Program-made: the position numbers and the translations under genes | The notes under the pieces: model-generated | Told to the model about the DNA's origin: nothing | What the model saw: only the letters and a program-made list of their open reading frames with translations | The model's database searches: none | In this document: positions 47,765 through 58,360 of the stretch, one piece after another | Layout of the letters: each line of letters begins with the position of its first letter | How positions within the stretch are numbered: the stretch's first letter is position 1 | From: Omphalotus guepiniiformis | Taxonomy: Eukaryota > Basidiomycota > Agaricomycetes > Agaricales > Omphalotaceae | NCBI GenBank assembly: GCA_028554645.1 | Contig: JAQOOI010000073.1 | Location: 620,001-684,000 of the forward strand | Direction: 5' to 3' | DNA length: 64,000 nucleotides

Positions 47765-49283
47765 ATCTCAGAAATGACGGTGACTTACCATGTAGACAAT
47801 AAATGTGTCCATTCATAGAGAAGGAAAGTATATATGTAAACTTTACGACTCAATGTACGAGAAGATTTTGCCTTGTGCTATGATCAAGATGCTTCTGTAT
47901 CTACCATCATTTTGCCCTCGAGCAGCTCATAAGATAAACTTGTCCTGATGCTTGCCTGAAAGTGGCTTTATATTTGCATATAAATTGTCTCCCAGAACTT
48001 ATACAGGCCCAAGGCTCTGGCATTGTTTCTCAGGATTACAGGGCAGAATAGAGATGACAATGTTATTTTCTTCTGCCATTCACTAAGAGTTTTGAATGTA
48101 GACAAATAGCATCATCACATTGAGACTTATTTCAGATAGTTTGAGGAAAATTGACACTGACCTACTGTGTGCTGTTTTGAGTCACTATAAATACTGGTCA
48201 CTTCTGACTGGTTGTAGATCAAATATGACAGAGCTGCCAGGACATTGCTATATAGACACTTAGATGTACAACATTTCACAGGAGTCAAAAATGAGCAGCA
48301 AAGTCATTTGAGAAAGGGCAAGGTCAAATGAGGAGCAGAAGAATTCGAAGTGTCAAAATGTCAAAAAATTTTGTAAATCAATTTGTTCTATGTTATATAC
48401 TTCACCTAGTTGTGATATATCCCTAAACACAGATTTTTACTATGATTATAAACCACTAGTTCCACTGTCTACCAGTGACTCAGTATTTGATAGGCCACTC
48501 TATCTCTAAACACAGATTCATCATCACAGTCAATTGTTGCTCACTTAAGTCACACAAATTATTGCTTGTCCTACACTAAACAAAAGCTTCTGTGTAAGTC
48601 AGACACAACCTTCTAAGTGGATGGGTAGAATTGCCTGGAGGCAAGCTCACATCTGAGGGTGATGTCTTATACAAATGCTTTAATTGGGTACAAATTTTGA
48701 GCAGAATCAAAAGATTTGTGAGAGGAATGCAGATTGATAGGCAAAAAGTAGATAATATATCAGCAAGACTGGATGTGGTCAATACAACTAGAAACAGCAT
48801 ATATATAATGAGCACTGTCTATTTTTGCCAGTGTGCTTTTGCCATCATGATGTAGATTTCTTTGTCATTGCTCTCTTTTGTCACAATTTTTCAGCATCTG
48901 GAATATCTACTTATATAGGTCACTCAGAAGTGGGATGCTGCATTTGAATGTTTTTCTCCTTTTAAATCTAGCCATTTACTGTGCCTTTAGTAATAATACC
49001 TCCAGCTAGTATCATATCTACAATGATGAGTCACACAGTGGTACACAACCTTTTCTCCTTCTAGCTACATCTTTGAATTTGTGGGTCTTGATATCAATGC
49101 TGATGTTCTTGGGCCTGCAGTGTACCATCAGATGCACTTCTGATGGCTATGGATAGTATTCTTTGATTTCTATTTGCACTGCACATCATACTTCTATCAG
49201 GTCTGTGAGAGAATATTTTCTATCCATCATTAAGCATATCTGGTTTCTCACATTATCTACCTCTGCCATCTACTTATAAAGAT
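47765..49283. other. CpG-poor flank upstream of the proline iminopeptidase gene
   Basis: The first 160 bases still contain CpG, then it almost disappears from about 47930. Open frames such as 48631-48855 (with YKCFNWVQILSRIKRFVRGMQ) have no motif. Nothing is called as a gene. Confidence 0.45.
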
Positions 49284-50333
49284 GTGGATGATGCTATGCA
49301 GACAACAACTGCTATGGCACATCTCCACCCATCCATCACTGAAGGCTTTGTTCCTTTCACTGTCTCTGCAATCCCTGATAAACCATGTCAAACCTATTAC
49401 AAGATTATTGGTAAATTGCATTCTGGAATCAGACCCCTTGTTGCTCTCCATGGTGGACCTGGTGTCAACCATGAGTATCTCCTTGTTCTGTCTAATTTGG
49501 ATGTGCCTCTGGTTCTATATGATCAGATTGGTACAGGGAAGTCTACTCATTACCAGGAGAAGATGGGTGATACATCCTTCTGGGTGGAGCAGCTTTTTCT
49601 AGATGAGCTTGATGCTGTCCTGCACCATCTCAATATTCAGGATGACTATGATCTGATAGGCCACTCTTGGGGTGGGATGCTTGGTGCCCGTCATGCAGCC
49701 CTCCAGCCTAAAGGACTTAGGCATCTTGTCTTGATGAGTACTCCTGCTGATATGAAGCTCTGGGTAGAGGCACAGAATAAACTTAGAAGATTGCTCTCAC
49801 AGGATGTGCAGGATATCATGGAGCAGCATGAGCAAAGTGGCACCACTGATTCAAAGGAGTATCAGGAGGCTATGGGTATCTTTTATGCACACTATTTGTG
49901 TACTATAAAACCAATGCCACAGCCCATTGCAAATGGGTTTGCAGAGATAGCAAAGGATCCAACAGTCTACTTAACTATGTAAGTGTGATTATTTTCTGCT
50001 AAATTTTTTCACTAACTTCTATTGATGCATAGGAATGGACCCTCAGAGTTTTACATCACTGGACCTCTTGCCAATTGGTCTATTATCCAGGATGCACACA
50101 AGATCACTGTTCCAACCCTTCTAACCAATGGAGATCTTGATGAGGCTCAGGATGAGGTTCTGATCCCATTCTTCAGAGAAATTCCTTGTGTCAAGTGGGT
50201 TAAGTTTGCAAACTCAGTAAGTAGAGTATGATACTCTTGGATATCTTTCTAAACAGAATCACAGAGCCATATGGCACATCATGAGGAGACAGAGCGCTAC
50301 ATGAAAGAGGTAAAGGGGTTCTTGGGTTCCTGA
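49284..50333 (+). CDS. Proline iminopeptidase-like alpha/beta hydrolase
   Basis: Three exons (49284-49978, 50033-50216, 50265-50333) give 315 residues, or 305 if translation starts at the later MAHLHPSI. Family marks: LVALHGGPGVNHEYLL (oxyanion HGGPG), VLYDQIGTGKST, the nucleophile elbow DLIGHSWGGMLGARHA (GHSWGG), the charge-relay Asp in NGDLDEAQDE and His in NSSHMAHHEE. Enzymes of this group release N-terminal proline or hydrolyse amino acid amides. The gene is intact, with normal splice sites, yet I count only two CpG in its whole coding length, one in exon 1 (49687) and one in exon 3. That is far from its neighbours and suggests a different history. Confidence 0.9.
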
Positions 50334-51442
50334 ATGGGGTCACACAAATGAAGGGCTATGTAATATTGAATTTGTGATTTGAATTTGTGTACTAGTGGAA
50401 TTAAGTAGAAGATAATCTAACTCACACAATTACCACATGTGTTTTGTTGTTTTGTTGAATTGATAGCCCATATCCAACCATATCCAACCATAAATGAATG
50501 AAAATCTCAACAGTCTATTCTCACAGAGTGACAAGTTCTTTCACAACACCATGATGGCGAAAGGAATATGAGCCTTCCTTCTCTCAGACCATCATATTGA
50601 TATCTTCTGTGCATAACAGTGTGCGGCTGTGCCATGGAACCTCTAAAATTATTCATATCGGGGTCAGAAGTGGCAGTAAACATCATATACTGACTTGCAC
50701 TTCTAAAATGATTGATACTGATGAACAGATTGAGAATTCGTCCTACGATGGTATCGACTCGGATCTTGAGTCTCGCGGGAAAGCTGTCTTGAGATGTGGG
50801 TCACCATTTTGCAACTTCATCAATACTTTTAGCACTGATGCACCCACCCGCAGGTCCCGAGTACGCTGCAGCAGGCTACCTGCATTCAGCGCTAGGGCCA
50901 TAGTAGGCCATAGTATGCAAGATGCAGTCCGCTGTGAGACCGATGTGAGAGATTCAGGAGTGCCATATTGTGCAAGATGCAATCCGTTGTGAGACCGATG
51001 TGAAAGATTCAAGACGGCCATTAGTCGTTGAAATTCCCTACATGGTAAATCATCGCACAAATCCTTCCTTGATCTGCCTAAACAACCGATTGCTATCTTA
51101 CCGAACAAAGAATCTGTTCGAGTTCGGAATCGTTGGCTTTGGTGCCATTGGAAGAACATTCAGCCTTGCTGATGGCCATTTGGTAACGACCTTACCGCTC
51201 TAACCTCTTCTGGGCCTGTACAACACAGACTTCTTCGTTTCTTGATAATCAGTACCTCTGGTCTTGCCTTCACATTGCTTACAACGATTCCTCGCAGCTT
51301 GAAGCTTCAAAATCTGACCTCTCGTTCAAGTATGTATAGCTTCCATCATCCAGAAGATGCAGAAGTTTGACGTCTAACTGCACACTATTGAACAGAACAA
51401 AAAGCATAGAATACTTTCGTACCTTCCAACCTTGCATGCGCA
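50334..51442. other. 3' flank of the island plus gene fragments
   Basis: CpG-poor to about 50550, with a short CATATCCAAC tandem repeat at about 50468. Beyond this a plus-strand frame ends FEFGIVGFGAIGRTFSLADG (51117-51175). The G-x-G-x-x-G loop of a Rossmann dehydrogenase seems recognisable, but nothing continues it. A promoter for the DUF924 gene must lie in the last part. Confidence 0.35.
50917..51026. repeat. Two-copy tandem repeat, 55 bp period
   Basis: GCAAGATGCAGTCCGCTGTG at 50917 is repeated as GCAAGATGCAATCCGTTGTG at 50972, followed in both by AGACCGATGTGA and AGATTCA. Two unit copies are visible. Confidence 0.8.
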
Positions 51443-52339
51443 ATGGGCAACCCCGACCTCTCGAAGATCTTCGTCCCTTCCCTGTATTCTAAGATTCTTG
51501 CTGTTCAATTCCCTTGGGATGGCGCGGTAGACATGTCATTCGCCAGCCGATTTTATTTCTGTGGAGATCCGGATAATTCCCGTCAGGTATACGACACGAT
51601 GCATCACCAAGCATTGAAACCTCTGTCCAAACACTGTCCCTCCATACCCGATCTCGTGTCCTACCTCCCCCACCCCAGTGAACCGGAGTATCCTGAACAC
51701 ACGCTAGCCCTAATTTTACTTCTCGACCAGGGTCCACGCAGTTTGTATAGAGGACTTGATGTTCGTTGGACATACGACTTTTTCGATGTCACGGGCAGAC
51801 AGTTGGTGAAAACTCTGCTTTCGTCGAACAAATTTCCGGATGCCATTGAACATTGGACGAACCTTGGCTATTCATTTGAGGATGCTATGGTTCGTAAGTT
51901 CTGGCTATACGGTCCGTTGATCCATTCAGAGGAACTGGGAGACCACACGCTGGTTGCGTCTAAGATCGAGGAGATGAGACGAGACGTAGAAGTCCATGCA
52001 GGTAAAGAAGATCCATGGAGGAAGACACGGGAAGAAGATGCGAGTGATACCACGCTCTTCGCAAAGTTGATTCGCGGAGGTCCTCCAGAGACCTTTGACA
52101 AATTCTTCTTTTGGCTTTTCAGGGTCTTCGACGCGCACCTTCCCATAGTTGCGGAGTACGGTAGATATCCTTACAGAAATAATGTCCAAGGCAGGGATTT
52201 GACAGAGCGCGAGAAGGAGTATTTAAGTTTGACAAGGAATTTTGGACAGTCATTCTTGACCGAGGCACAGGCGCAGAAGTTGAAGATGCAAAAGCAAGCT
52301 GGGGTTTGGGAAGATCTCTCTGACAAAGGGCCATGGTGA
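51443..52339 (+). CDS. DUF924 family protein
   Basis: One uninterrupted frame of 298 residues; nearly all other genes here have introns. It begins MGNPDLSKIFVPSLYSKIL. Conserved blocks are LILLLDQGPRSLYRG (the family's LLLDQ-x-PR-x-x-[FY]RG) and FDAHLPIVAEYGRYPYRN followed by RDLTEREKEYL. The FGR-[FY]P-[HY]RN block is the usual DUF924 hallmark. The family is alpha-helical with TPR-like repeats, is found in bacteria, plants and fungi, and has no settled function. Tight, intact and close to the usual size. Absence of introns could reflect retroposition or an old bacterial origin, but fungal homologues are common. Confidence 0.85.
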   Translation: MGNPDLSKIFVPSLYSKILAVQFPWDGAVDMSFASRFYFCGDPDNSRQVYDTMHHQALKPLSKHCPSIPDLVSYLPHPSEPEYPEHTLALILLLDQGPRSLYRGLDVRWTYDFFDVTGRQLVKTLLSSNKFPDAIEHWTNLGYSFEDAMVRKFWLYGPLIHSEELGDHTLVASKIEEMRRDVEVHAGKEDPWRKTREEDASDTTLFAKLIRGGPPETFDKFFFWLFRVFDAHLPIVAEYGRYPYRNNVQGRDLTEREKEYLSLTRNFGQSFLTEAQAQKLKMQKQAGVWEDLSDKGPW

Positions 52340-52776
52340 CGAAGCTGACGGTCTCCTTGCTCCCTAGTATCTGAGCATACTAAATGTATATTAGCTGTAG
52401 TTCTCGCTCAAACAGACACCGAATGAAATCAGCCTAACATACCTCAGGTGGTCCAGTGGTGATTGTGCTTCCTTCCTCTCTGTGTGAACGTGGATGTTGA
52501 CGAGACGACAGAAGCGTTTTCATACTATAAGTGAGAAGGAAATCCGTATCTTAAGATAGCATCCATTGAGATTCGAGAGAGCTACAAATTTCGTCGAACG
52601 TTGAGTTGAGTTCACTGCAGTTCAGTGAACGTTTGAAATTTGGTGACTCACTCCAATTACAGTCACGTGCTTGAGCCTAGAATTTTACGCGCCAAAATTT
52701 TCTTCAATTTGACGCGTTTCCAAACTTATCTTCTTCTGTACCACCATCACCCACTTCCATCTTCACAGTACGGAAC
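52340..52776. other. Intergenic, promoter of CTP synthase
   Basis: No gene is seen. A region from about 52610 has AGTTCAGTGAAC-like palindromes (TTCACTGCAGTTCAGTGAA) that could be binding sites. Confidence 0.35.
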
Positions 52777-55094
52777 ATGACAAAATACATTCTTGTTTCT
52801 GGGGGTGTGGTCAGTGGTATCGGGAAGGGTGTCATTGGTACTCAATCGATTCCGTCTAACCAATTCATCATCTAAAACACTGATTCTGTCTACTCCAGCT
52901 TCCTCGACGGGCCTTCTGCTGAAAACAAAGGGCTTGAAAGTTACTGCGATCAAGATAGATCCGTACATGAACATAGATGCTGGAACTATGCGACCTCAAG
53001 AACATGGCGAGGTCATCTACACGATCTGCATGCACTGATCGATTGACCATCGTGCAGGCGAGGTGTACGTTTTGAATGATGGAGGGGAAGTTGATCTAGA
53101 CCTGGGCAACTATGAGAGATATTTAAATGTCACTCTTTCACGAGACAACAACATCACGACTGGGAAAATCTACAGAGAAGTCATAGAAAAAGAGGTGCGC
53201 CCAAATCATCAGTCGCCTTCACTTTGGAGCTCATTCTACTCAACCAGCGTAAAGGAGAGTACCTTGGCAAGACCGTCCAGGCTAGTGCAGTTCCACTAAG
53301 CCAGGCCGTTCCCCTGAATGTCTTCAATCTAGATCGTCCCTCACGTCACGAATGAGATTCAAGACTGGATTGAGAGGGTCTCAAAAATTCCAGTTGATGA
53401 AACTGGTGAACAACCTGACGTGTGCATTGTAGAGGTGTGCTTCTTTCCTCATGACACCCTTTCACTTCTCAAACATCCACTCAGCTTGGTGGAACAGTCG
53501 GAGACATCGAGTCTGCGCCTTTCGTCGAGGCCATGCGTCAATTCCAATTTCGTGTTGGTCACGAAAATTTCGCGCTTATTCACGTATCCCTTGTGCCTGA
53601 TATGCATGGCGAACAAAAAACAAAACCGACGCAGACAACAGTCCACTCATTGCGCGGGCTTGGCTTGCTTCCGGATCTTATCGCATGCCGACTCCTTGTC
53701 CCGCAACCTCTCCGTCCTGACACGAAGAGTAAAATTTCCATGTTCTGTCATGTTGCTGCAGAACAAGTATTTGGCGTGCATGACGTCTCGTCCGTCTATC
53801 ATGTCCCGCTCCTCCTGCAATCTCAAGGCATCGTTGAGTATCTCACCAAGCGCCTCAACTTGGGCGACATTTCGATTACAGAAGAGATGAAACAACAGGG
53901 CTTGTCGTTATCGCAGAGGTGGCGGGATATGACCTCAAGGTACGCTACCCGCGACTTGTAAACCTATTGCTCCTGACCTTCTAAAATTATACAGACAAGA
54001 ACGCGTCTTCGACACAGTCAATATTGTGTTGGTCGGAAAATATACTGACCTCAAGGATTCCTACATGTCGGTCATCAAGTCTTTGGAACATTCGGCTTTC
54101 CGAGTTCAGCGAAAGCTGACTTTGCAGGTCCGTAGAAGAATCGTTTTTACAGAATAATGCTTAACGACTCTGCTTGATAGTGGGTGGAATCCTCCGACTT
54201 GGAACCAGAAGTGCAAGAATCCTGTCCCGCCAAATACCACGATGCCTGGCGAGCAGTTGTTGGCGCTGGGTACGTTACCAGTCATTATTCACTACTACAA
54301 TTCTGACTCTCCGTCGTGAAGAGGAATTCTTGTGCCAGGCGGTTTCGGTAATCGCGGTACCGAAGGAATGCTCCTCGCTATCAAATACGCCCGCGAACAA
54401 AAGATACCCTTGCTTGGAATCTGCTTAGGATTCCAATTAGCGGTCATCGAATGGTCTCGGAATGTCCTTGGCATACCTGACGCGACCTCCACGGAATTTG
54501 ACCAGGATACCAAAAGCCCCGCTATAATCTTCATGCCTGAAATTTCCAAGACCCACATGGGAGGTACTATGCGACTTGGACTACGACCTACCGTGTTTGA
54601 GCCAGGCACTGACACTTGGTCGAAAGCGAGGAAGTTGTATGGCGGTGCGGAGAAGATTTGGGAGAGGCATCGTCATCGGTATGAGGTTAACCCGGAATGG
54701 GTCGAGAAACTTGTTAAAAGTGGCCTGTCGTTCGTCGGGAAGGACGAAAAGGGCGAAAGAATGCAAGTGCTGGAACTCAAAGGTAAGTCAAGTCAGAAAA
54801 ACTTTTGTTTTCGCCGCATATATGAAGTTTGCGATCTGTTTAGGGCATCCGTTTTTCATGGGTCTTCAAGCTCACCCAGAGTTCTGTACTCGTCCACTGA
54901 ATCCTTCGCCTCCATTCCTCGGCTTTGTCGCCGCATCGTCTGGCCCCTCAGTGCTTCAAGAGCAGATTGCCGTCCAGCTTCAAAATTTCACCCCTCCTCA
55001 TCCGGAGGACGCCATGGTCAGTGAGTCGGAATTGCGACATGGACACCCTCTTCCCCACGGAAAAGACCAGGTGCTAGTTAACGGGATCGACTAG
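52777..55094 (+). CDS. URA7: CTP synthase
   Basis: About ten exons from [18 protein letters not shown] at 52777 to TAG at 55092-55094. The amidoligase domain shows the P-loop [23 protein letters not shown], the nucleotide-binding [16 protein letters not shown] and [13 protein letters not shown]. The glutaminase domain shows [24 protein letters not shown] with the nucleophile Cys, [10 protein letters not shown] and GLQAHPEF with the catalytic His-Glu pair. CTP synthase makes CTP from UTP and glutamine, the last step of de novo pyrimidine nucleotide synthesis, and assembles into filaments in fungi. Unusual parts are a 33-nt exon (53248-53280, [11 protein letters not shown]) and the GC-AG intron after it (53281-53332). 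All other visible junctions are GT-AG and in phase. Confidence 0.95.
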
Positions 55095-55557
55095 GTGGGG
55101 TTCTCGCAATGAGGTAGTTGATGACCTTTGGAATCTTTATCGTGCTACACCTGTATTATCTGAATGCATACATCACATAGAATACCACGCTCCCCGTCCA
55201 CATATATAGCTAATGTCCAGTGTCCCTGTATCTTTAGTCCTATTGTATCATAGTATCATAGTACCTTACCCACCCCCGTGGTCCAATAATTACGTAATCA
55301 AACTATCATTGACGACGCACGTTGTGTTCTGTTAAGCAGCAATCGAAGCGTATGCTGTTGCATGTTCATGACCAGGCCAAAGTCCATATATTCCTGGGAT
55401 GAGCGAAAACCATGTAACTGGGGCAAATACAGCTAAGTACCTTTATATTATTTTGTGCTATGAGTCAGTAATCTATGACACATAAATACCACTGATGTGT
55501 GTAATATCATAAGCGAATGCAAGAATGGACTGCGTATACCGGGCGTATACCTCTCAA
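55095..55557. other. Convergent 3' intergenic region
   Basis: Lies between the CTP synthase and DEAD-box helicase stop codons. A/T-rich; no coding exon seen. Confidence 0.4.
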
Positions 55558-58042
55558 CTAGTATCCTCCCTCAGAGCTATCACCTCTCGGCCGCCACTGC
55601 TTTTTAGCCCTGTCACCACCGTCACTTCTCGACTCCCATCTAGGTTTATCACCGAACTGACGGCGAGAACTGCTGTCGTCGCCCCACTGCCGCCTCGGTC
55701 TGTCACTGGATTGACGAGCACCATTGTCATCCCACTGCCGCCTCGGTCTATCACTGGATTGACGATTGGCATCCCACTGCTGCTTCGGTCTGTCACCGTA
55801 GCTGCTATCGTTATTCCGCGACTGGTTACTCGATGTCCATCTAGGTTTAACACCATATCTTTGTCCTCGGTATTCTCGAACTTCGGGGTCGCGGTAGTCA
55901 ACGTCATCAGCTCTGTGTACAGTTCCTTTGTTCATCTGCTTCCCTCTCCCCAACCAATGTGCGGACGAACTTCTGCCGACGACCCTGTCTTCACGTGGCC
56001 TCCCATAATGTTTCGTTCTGCCATCCGAGAAACCGAGCTGTGTAAGGAACCGCTCCGATACGAAGGGTGGCACAGCTTGCCCCATAGCTTCAGTTGTCCA
56101 GGACTTGAGACCTTCTAAAACGACGTTCTTCTGCACACGCAGTTCCGGAGTTTTGGCAAAGTAATAACCGATAAGGGAAAGGAAGGTCTCGCGAATGGCC
56201 TCTGGCTCGAACTGTCCCGTGAGCTGCGTGGTCGTGGTTTCAAAGTCGGTGAGCAGCGGTGAGTAAGGATGATTGCGCTTCCTTGCTCCGTCTTTAGGAG
56301 GTGAGTTCTGGTCATGGGTCTCTGCGAGTTCCTTGAGTTGAGACTGCAGCTCTGACACAGTTAAAGGCTTCAAGGGAACATCGGTGAGCTGCCAAGAGAT
56401 AAAGCCTATCTCCCATGGTAACAACACGATATCACCACGACCAGAAGTACGAGCGCGACCAGTTCGCCCAATGCGATGGACATACTGCTCCGTACTGGAA
56501 GGTATACCCACCTGGATCACACGACTGACGCCGGGATAGTCAACCCCACGGGCAGACACGTCTGAAGTAATGAGGATAGAAGCACCGGATTTTTCTGAAC
56601 GGAAGCGAGCAGACGTATTCATACGAGCCTCCATTGTACGCTTGGAGTGAATTTCGAAGACCTTCGTTTCTTTCCCAGCGGGGAGTAACTGCGGTGCCAA
56701 GTTTTGTAAAACGGTTGCAAAAAGCTGCGTCATCCGGGTGGTGGGGAGGAAAACTATCACTTTTGACCCTTTTGGATTTGAGAGCTGATCGTGGGCGATG
56801 AGCCGCATGATGTGGGGTATTTGTTGTGAAGCGGAAGGCAAAACAGTATGATACTGAGGAATGTGTGCGTGAACCGGTGAACTCTCGTGCGGAATACAGT
56901 CGATGAATTTATGGTCCTTGGACAATATAGACCTAGCCACTTGTCGAATGGAGGGAGACACAGTTGCAGAGAACAAAAACGTCTGGCGTTCCGGAGAAGG
57001 ACGCAATATGGCTTTGATCGCTTCAATATCGTCTCGGAAGCCCATATCCAGCATGGTGTCGGCTTCGTCCAAAATGAGCTACCAGGTGCCAACTCATCAG
57101 GAAAAAATCATAATAAGAGAAGTAACTCGTCACATACCACAGAAGTGGTTGTTATCCCTTGCTTAACATCCGGCTCCGATTCAAGTAAGTCCCTAAGACG
57201 ACCAGTAGTTGCAACAACGATGTCCCGTGAACCTTTCATCCAATCTCGCATCTGTGTCCTCTTGTTCATACCACCAGTGAAGAGCCGAACCTCCATACCA
57301 TGTTGACCAGTCAGACGAATAGCATCATTCGCAATTTGAGTAGCAAGCTCGCGAGTAGGACTGAGGATAAGGGTTCCGACGGTTTCTCGTTGATACTTCT
57401 TCTGTGCGCGCATTTCCAGGTGTCGGTCGGTCATAAGGCCAGCGTCTATGATGGCTTGGCGACCAGCAGCCTGAATTGCCTTACGCCGAGCTTCAATTGC
57501 TGGGACGAGGAAGGCAATAGTTTTCCCAGTACCCGTCCTGGCTTTGACTAATAAATCGCGAGTTCCAGATTCCGGACCATAAGGCTCGGCTAGTTGGGGA
57601 AGTAGAGAGAGAACTTCTTGTTGAACGGCGGTCATGTGGGTAAGTCGCAGAGGGCGGACAGTTAAAGCCTCTAGCGTAGAGCTCGAAAGGCTGTCCTTGA
57701 GAGATGTGAACGGCAGCTGGCCAGCACCTGAGGGTGTCTCAATAGGGCCTGAAGGTGTCTCAACGGGGCCTGAAGGTGGTTCAACTTTCGATACATCCTG
57801 TGTCGCGGTTGCCACACTAGCTTGAAAGCGTACAAAACCTAAAGAGTAGTTAGAAATGCAGCAGGGTCAAGTTAAAATTTAAACTTGCTTCTCGGACTCG
57901 GAGAATGAGCTACAAATTCCAGTGAAGTAAATTAGCAAACTAACGACTGAAAGCACATTATCAACTTACTTTGCACAGCTAAGGACCGCGATACTGACTG
58001 AAGAAACCTCGGAGAGGCTCTTCTCAGTAGAAAAGTGTTCAT
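55558..58042 (-). CDS. MSS116: Mitochondrial DEAD-box RNA helicase (MSS116 type)
   Basis: Starts MNTFLLRRASPRFLQSVSRS at 58042, an Arg-rich amphipathic mitochondrial presequence; a roughly 125-nt intron follows. Helicase motifs in order: Q-like region THMTAVQQEVLS, motif I VKARTGTGKTIAF, PTRELATQ, TTGRLRD, motif II LILDEADTML, motif III FSATVS, then VFLPTTRMTQLF, ITSDVSARGVDYPGV and motif VI HRIGRTGRAR. The C-terminal tail has repeated SDRPRRQW-type units (near 55600-55800) rich in Arg, Asp, Trp and Gly, the RNA-binding tail common in MSS116. Role: unwinds RNA to help group I/II intron splicing and translation in mitochondria. The CTP synthase gene converges on it. Intact. Confidence 0.93.
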
Positions 58043-58360
58043 AATGAACAACGAAGAGCACCGCCGGACGCTGGCGACGGGCTAAGTAAAGAGTAGGTGC
58101 CCAAGAGGTGAGAATAGCCGAGCCAGAAATTTTCGATTTTACGCGGGAAAGCTGAGTCATCATTTGCGCAGGATAATTTTCTTGTCCTGATATGGATGCT
58201 CAAATTTCTTCCTCGAAGGAAACTGGACGCAGTCTGGACGAGTGTTCCAAAGGATGTCAGAAGAAGAATAGCTCAAATCGGTCCAGTTAAATTGTCGCAG
58301 GCGATGCTCTACGATGCCGGAGTCGTGTTCCAGGACTGACTGCAAGCGTTGATTGAAATT

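Noticed and set aside
48631..48855. 74-codon frame in the second CpG-poor island
   Set aside because: No motif and no splice partners; A/T-rich DNA without stops over this length is not unusual.
55525..56118. 197-codon plus-strand frame rich in Ser, Arg, Thr
   Set aside because: Antisense of the Arg/Asp-rich repeat tail of the DEAD-box helicase.
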